Positions 5,771-6,629 of a stretch of DNA of 6,629 nucleotides are shown piece by piece; within the stretch, counting starts at the first letter, position 1; every line of letters begins with the position of its first letter. The notes below the pieces were generated by a model. It had not been told where the DNA came from and ran no database searches. It was given only the letters and a program-made list of their open reading frames with translations. The translations under genes were made by a program, and so were the position numbers. The stretch covers positions 1-6,629 of the forward strand of contig CAYTZO010000041.1 of NCBI GenBank assembly GCA_964442525.1. Reading direction: 5' to 3'. The DNA comes from CAYTZO01 sp964442525. Its GTDB lineage: Bacteria; Patescibacteriota; Microgenomatia; UBA10105; UBA927.

Positions 5771-6629
5771 ACGAAATTAAAGGAAAACGAATACTCATTC
5801 TGGGTTACGGCAGAGAGGGAAAAAGCACCGAGGAGTTTCTGCGGTCTCATTATCCGGAGCTGTCCGTCGATCACAGAGATCAAAAAGACGGCAGAGATTA
5901 CCTTAAGAATCTCGGTCAGTATGACACGGTCATACGTTCACCGGGAATTCCTTCGAGACTGGTGAAAGCACCATATGTGACAAGCGCGACAAACATTTTT
6001 TTCCATTTATGCCCGGGGATAACGATCGGCGTGACCGGCACGAAAGGAAAAAGCACGACCGCGAGCCTCATCGCGCACATACTTTTGCAAAAATTTCCCG
6101 ATGTCAGGCTGATTGGCAACATCGGCCGGCCAATGCTCGATTATCTTGACGGAGCAACGAAAAATACCGTATTTGTGATTGAACTCTCCAGTCATCAGCT
6201 CGAGGATGTCCGTTCTAGTCCGCACATCGCCGTTCTTCTTGCAATCGTGCCGGAACACCTTGACTATTATCCGAGCTTCAATGCATATGTCCGCGCAAAA
6301 ACCAATATCGTTCGATTTCAAACAAAAAAAGATGCCGTGATATTTCACCCCAGCGTCAAAAAGATTATCGACTCGGCTGCGGGTAAAAAAATTCCGTTTG
6401 AAGCAGTTTCATTCTCCGATACCCGGCTCCATGGAAACAAAGAAAATATTGCCGCTGCAGCGGCCGTGGCAAAATTATTGGGAGTTTCGGAGAAAATTAT
6501 TTCCGAGGCGGTCAAGACGTTTACCCCTCTTCCCCACCGATTGGAGTTTGTCGGCGAGTTTGGGGGCATACGGTTTTACAATGATTCGCTTGCGACCATT
6601 CCAGAGGCAACCATTCATGCACTTGAAGC
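5767..6629 (+). CDS. murD2: UDP-MurNAc-L-alanine--L-glutamate ligase, MurD2-type (3' partial)
   Basis: Mur-ligase family. It joins an amino acid to UDP-MurNAc-L-Ala in the cytosol using ATP. The 287 codons present cover the N-terminal domain (GYGREGKST, 13-21; SPGIP, 58-62), the ATP P-loop GTKGKSTT (91-98), IGNIG (116-120), ELSSHQLE (139-146), EHLDYYPSF (163-171), and the RAK whose K178 aligns with the carbamylated lysine of MurD. Next come LHGNKENIAAA (221-231), PHRLEFV (256-262) and NDSLATI (272-278), entering the C-terminal domain, where the window ends. Canonical MurD has NDSKATN here; the Lys-to-Leu and Asn-to-Ile changes lie near the acceptor site and fit a ligase that does not use D-Glu. 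Coupling to murL (ATGA overlap) is the main reason to call it MurD2. A canonical D-Glu MurD remains possible. No in-frame stop occurs before the window edge. Confidence 0.82.
   Translation, partial: MNEIKGKRILILGYGREGKSTEEFLRSHYPELSVDHRDQKDGRDYLKNLGQYDTVIRSPGIPSRLVKAPYVTSATNIFFHLCPGITIGVTGTKGKSTTASLIAHILLQKFPDVRLIGNIGRPMLDYLDGATKNTVFVIELSSHQLEDVRSSPHIAVLLAIVPEHLDYYPSFNAYVRAKTNIVRFQTKKDAVIFHPSVKKIIDSAAGKKIPFEAVSFSDTRLHGNKENIAAAAAVAKLLGVSEKIISEAVKTFTPLPHRLEFVGEFGGIRFYNDSLATIPEATIHALE

Noticed and set aside
5916..6569. Minus-strand open frames opposite the murD2 gene
   Set aside because: The plus strand is continuously open here with a complete series of Mur-ligase motifs; the antisense frames have none.
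1..6629. tRNA, rRNA, CRISPR arrays, insertion sequences, riboswitches
   Set aside because: No cloverleaf, spaced direct repeats, transposase motifs, terminal inverted repeats or leader long enough for a riboswitch were seen; the only direct repeat is the gap-flanking artefact.

Overview
This window looks like part of a metagenome-assembled bacterial scaffold. It has mixed GC content, the standard genetic code (TGA is used as a stop), tightly packed short genes, and one 100-N scaffold gap. The start sites are unusual. Most first genes have a TANAAT-type -10 box (several with an upstream TG) only 6-9 nt before the ATG and no Shine-Dalgarno sequence, which implies leaderless mRNAs. This, together with the small genes and the cell-wall gene pair, would fit a Patescibacteria/CPR-like lineage. 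That placement is an inference; the window contains no rRNA or ribosomal protein marker.

Layout. 1-72 is the 3' end of an unidentified gene. 138-1658 (+) is a glutamate dehydrogenase. 1733-1945 (+) is a HicB-like small protein with no visible HicA partner. 1942-2736 (-) is a calcineurin-like metallophosphoesterase that converges on hicB with a 4-bp overlap. 2803-3444 (+) is a HAD-superfamily hydrolase, transcribed divergently from the metallophosphoesterase. 3448-4245 (-) is an inositol-monophosphatase-family enzyme that converges on the HAD gene with a 3-bp gap. A compact divergent promoter region (4246-4310) then leads into a two-gene operon, murL (4311-5770, interrupted by the N gap) and murD2 (5767-6629, running off the window).

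The main biological point is the murL-murD2 pair. MurD2 resembles MurD ligases but is predicted to add L-glutamate to UDP-MurNAc-L-Ala. MurL then epimerises that terminal glutamate to the D form. This route to D-Glu in peptidoglycan bypasses glutamate racemase (MurI) and is known from Xanthomonas. The glutamate dehydrogenase in the same window could supply L-Glu, but it is about 2.7 kb away and separately promoted.

The gap inside murL is almost certainly an assembly artefact. The 55 bases on either side are identical and in the same reading frame, so collapsing them gives one continuous 434-residue MurL.
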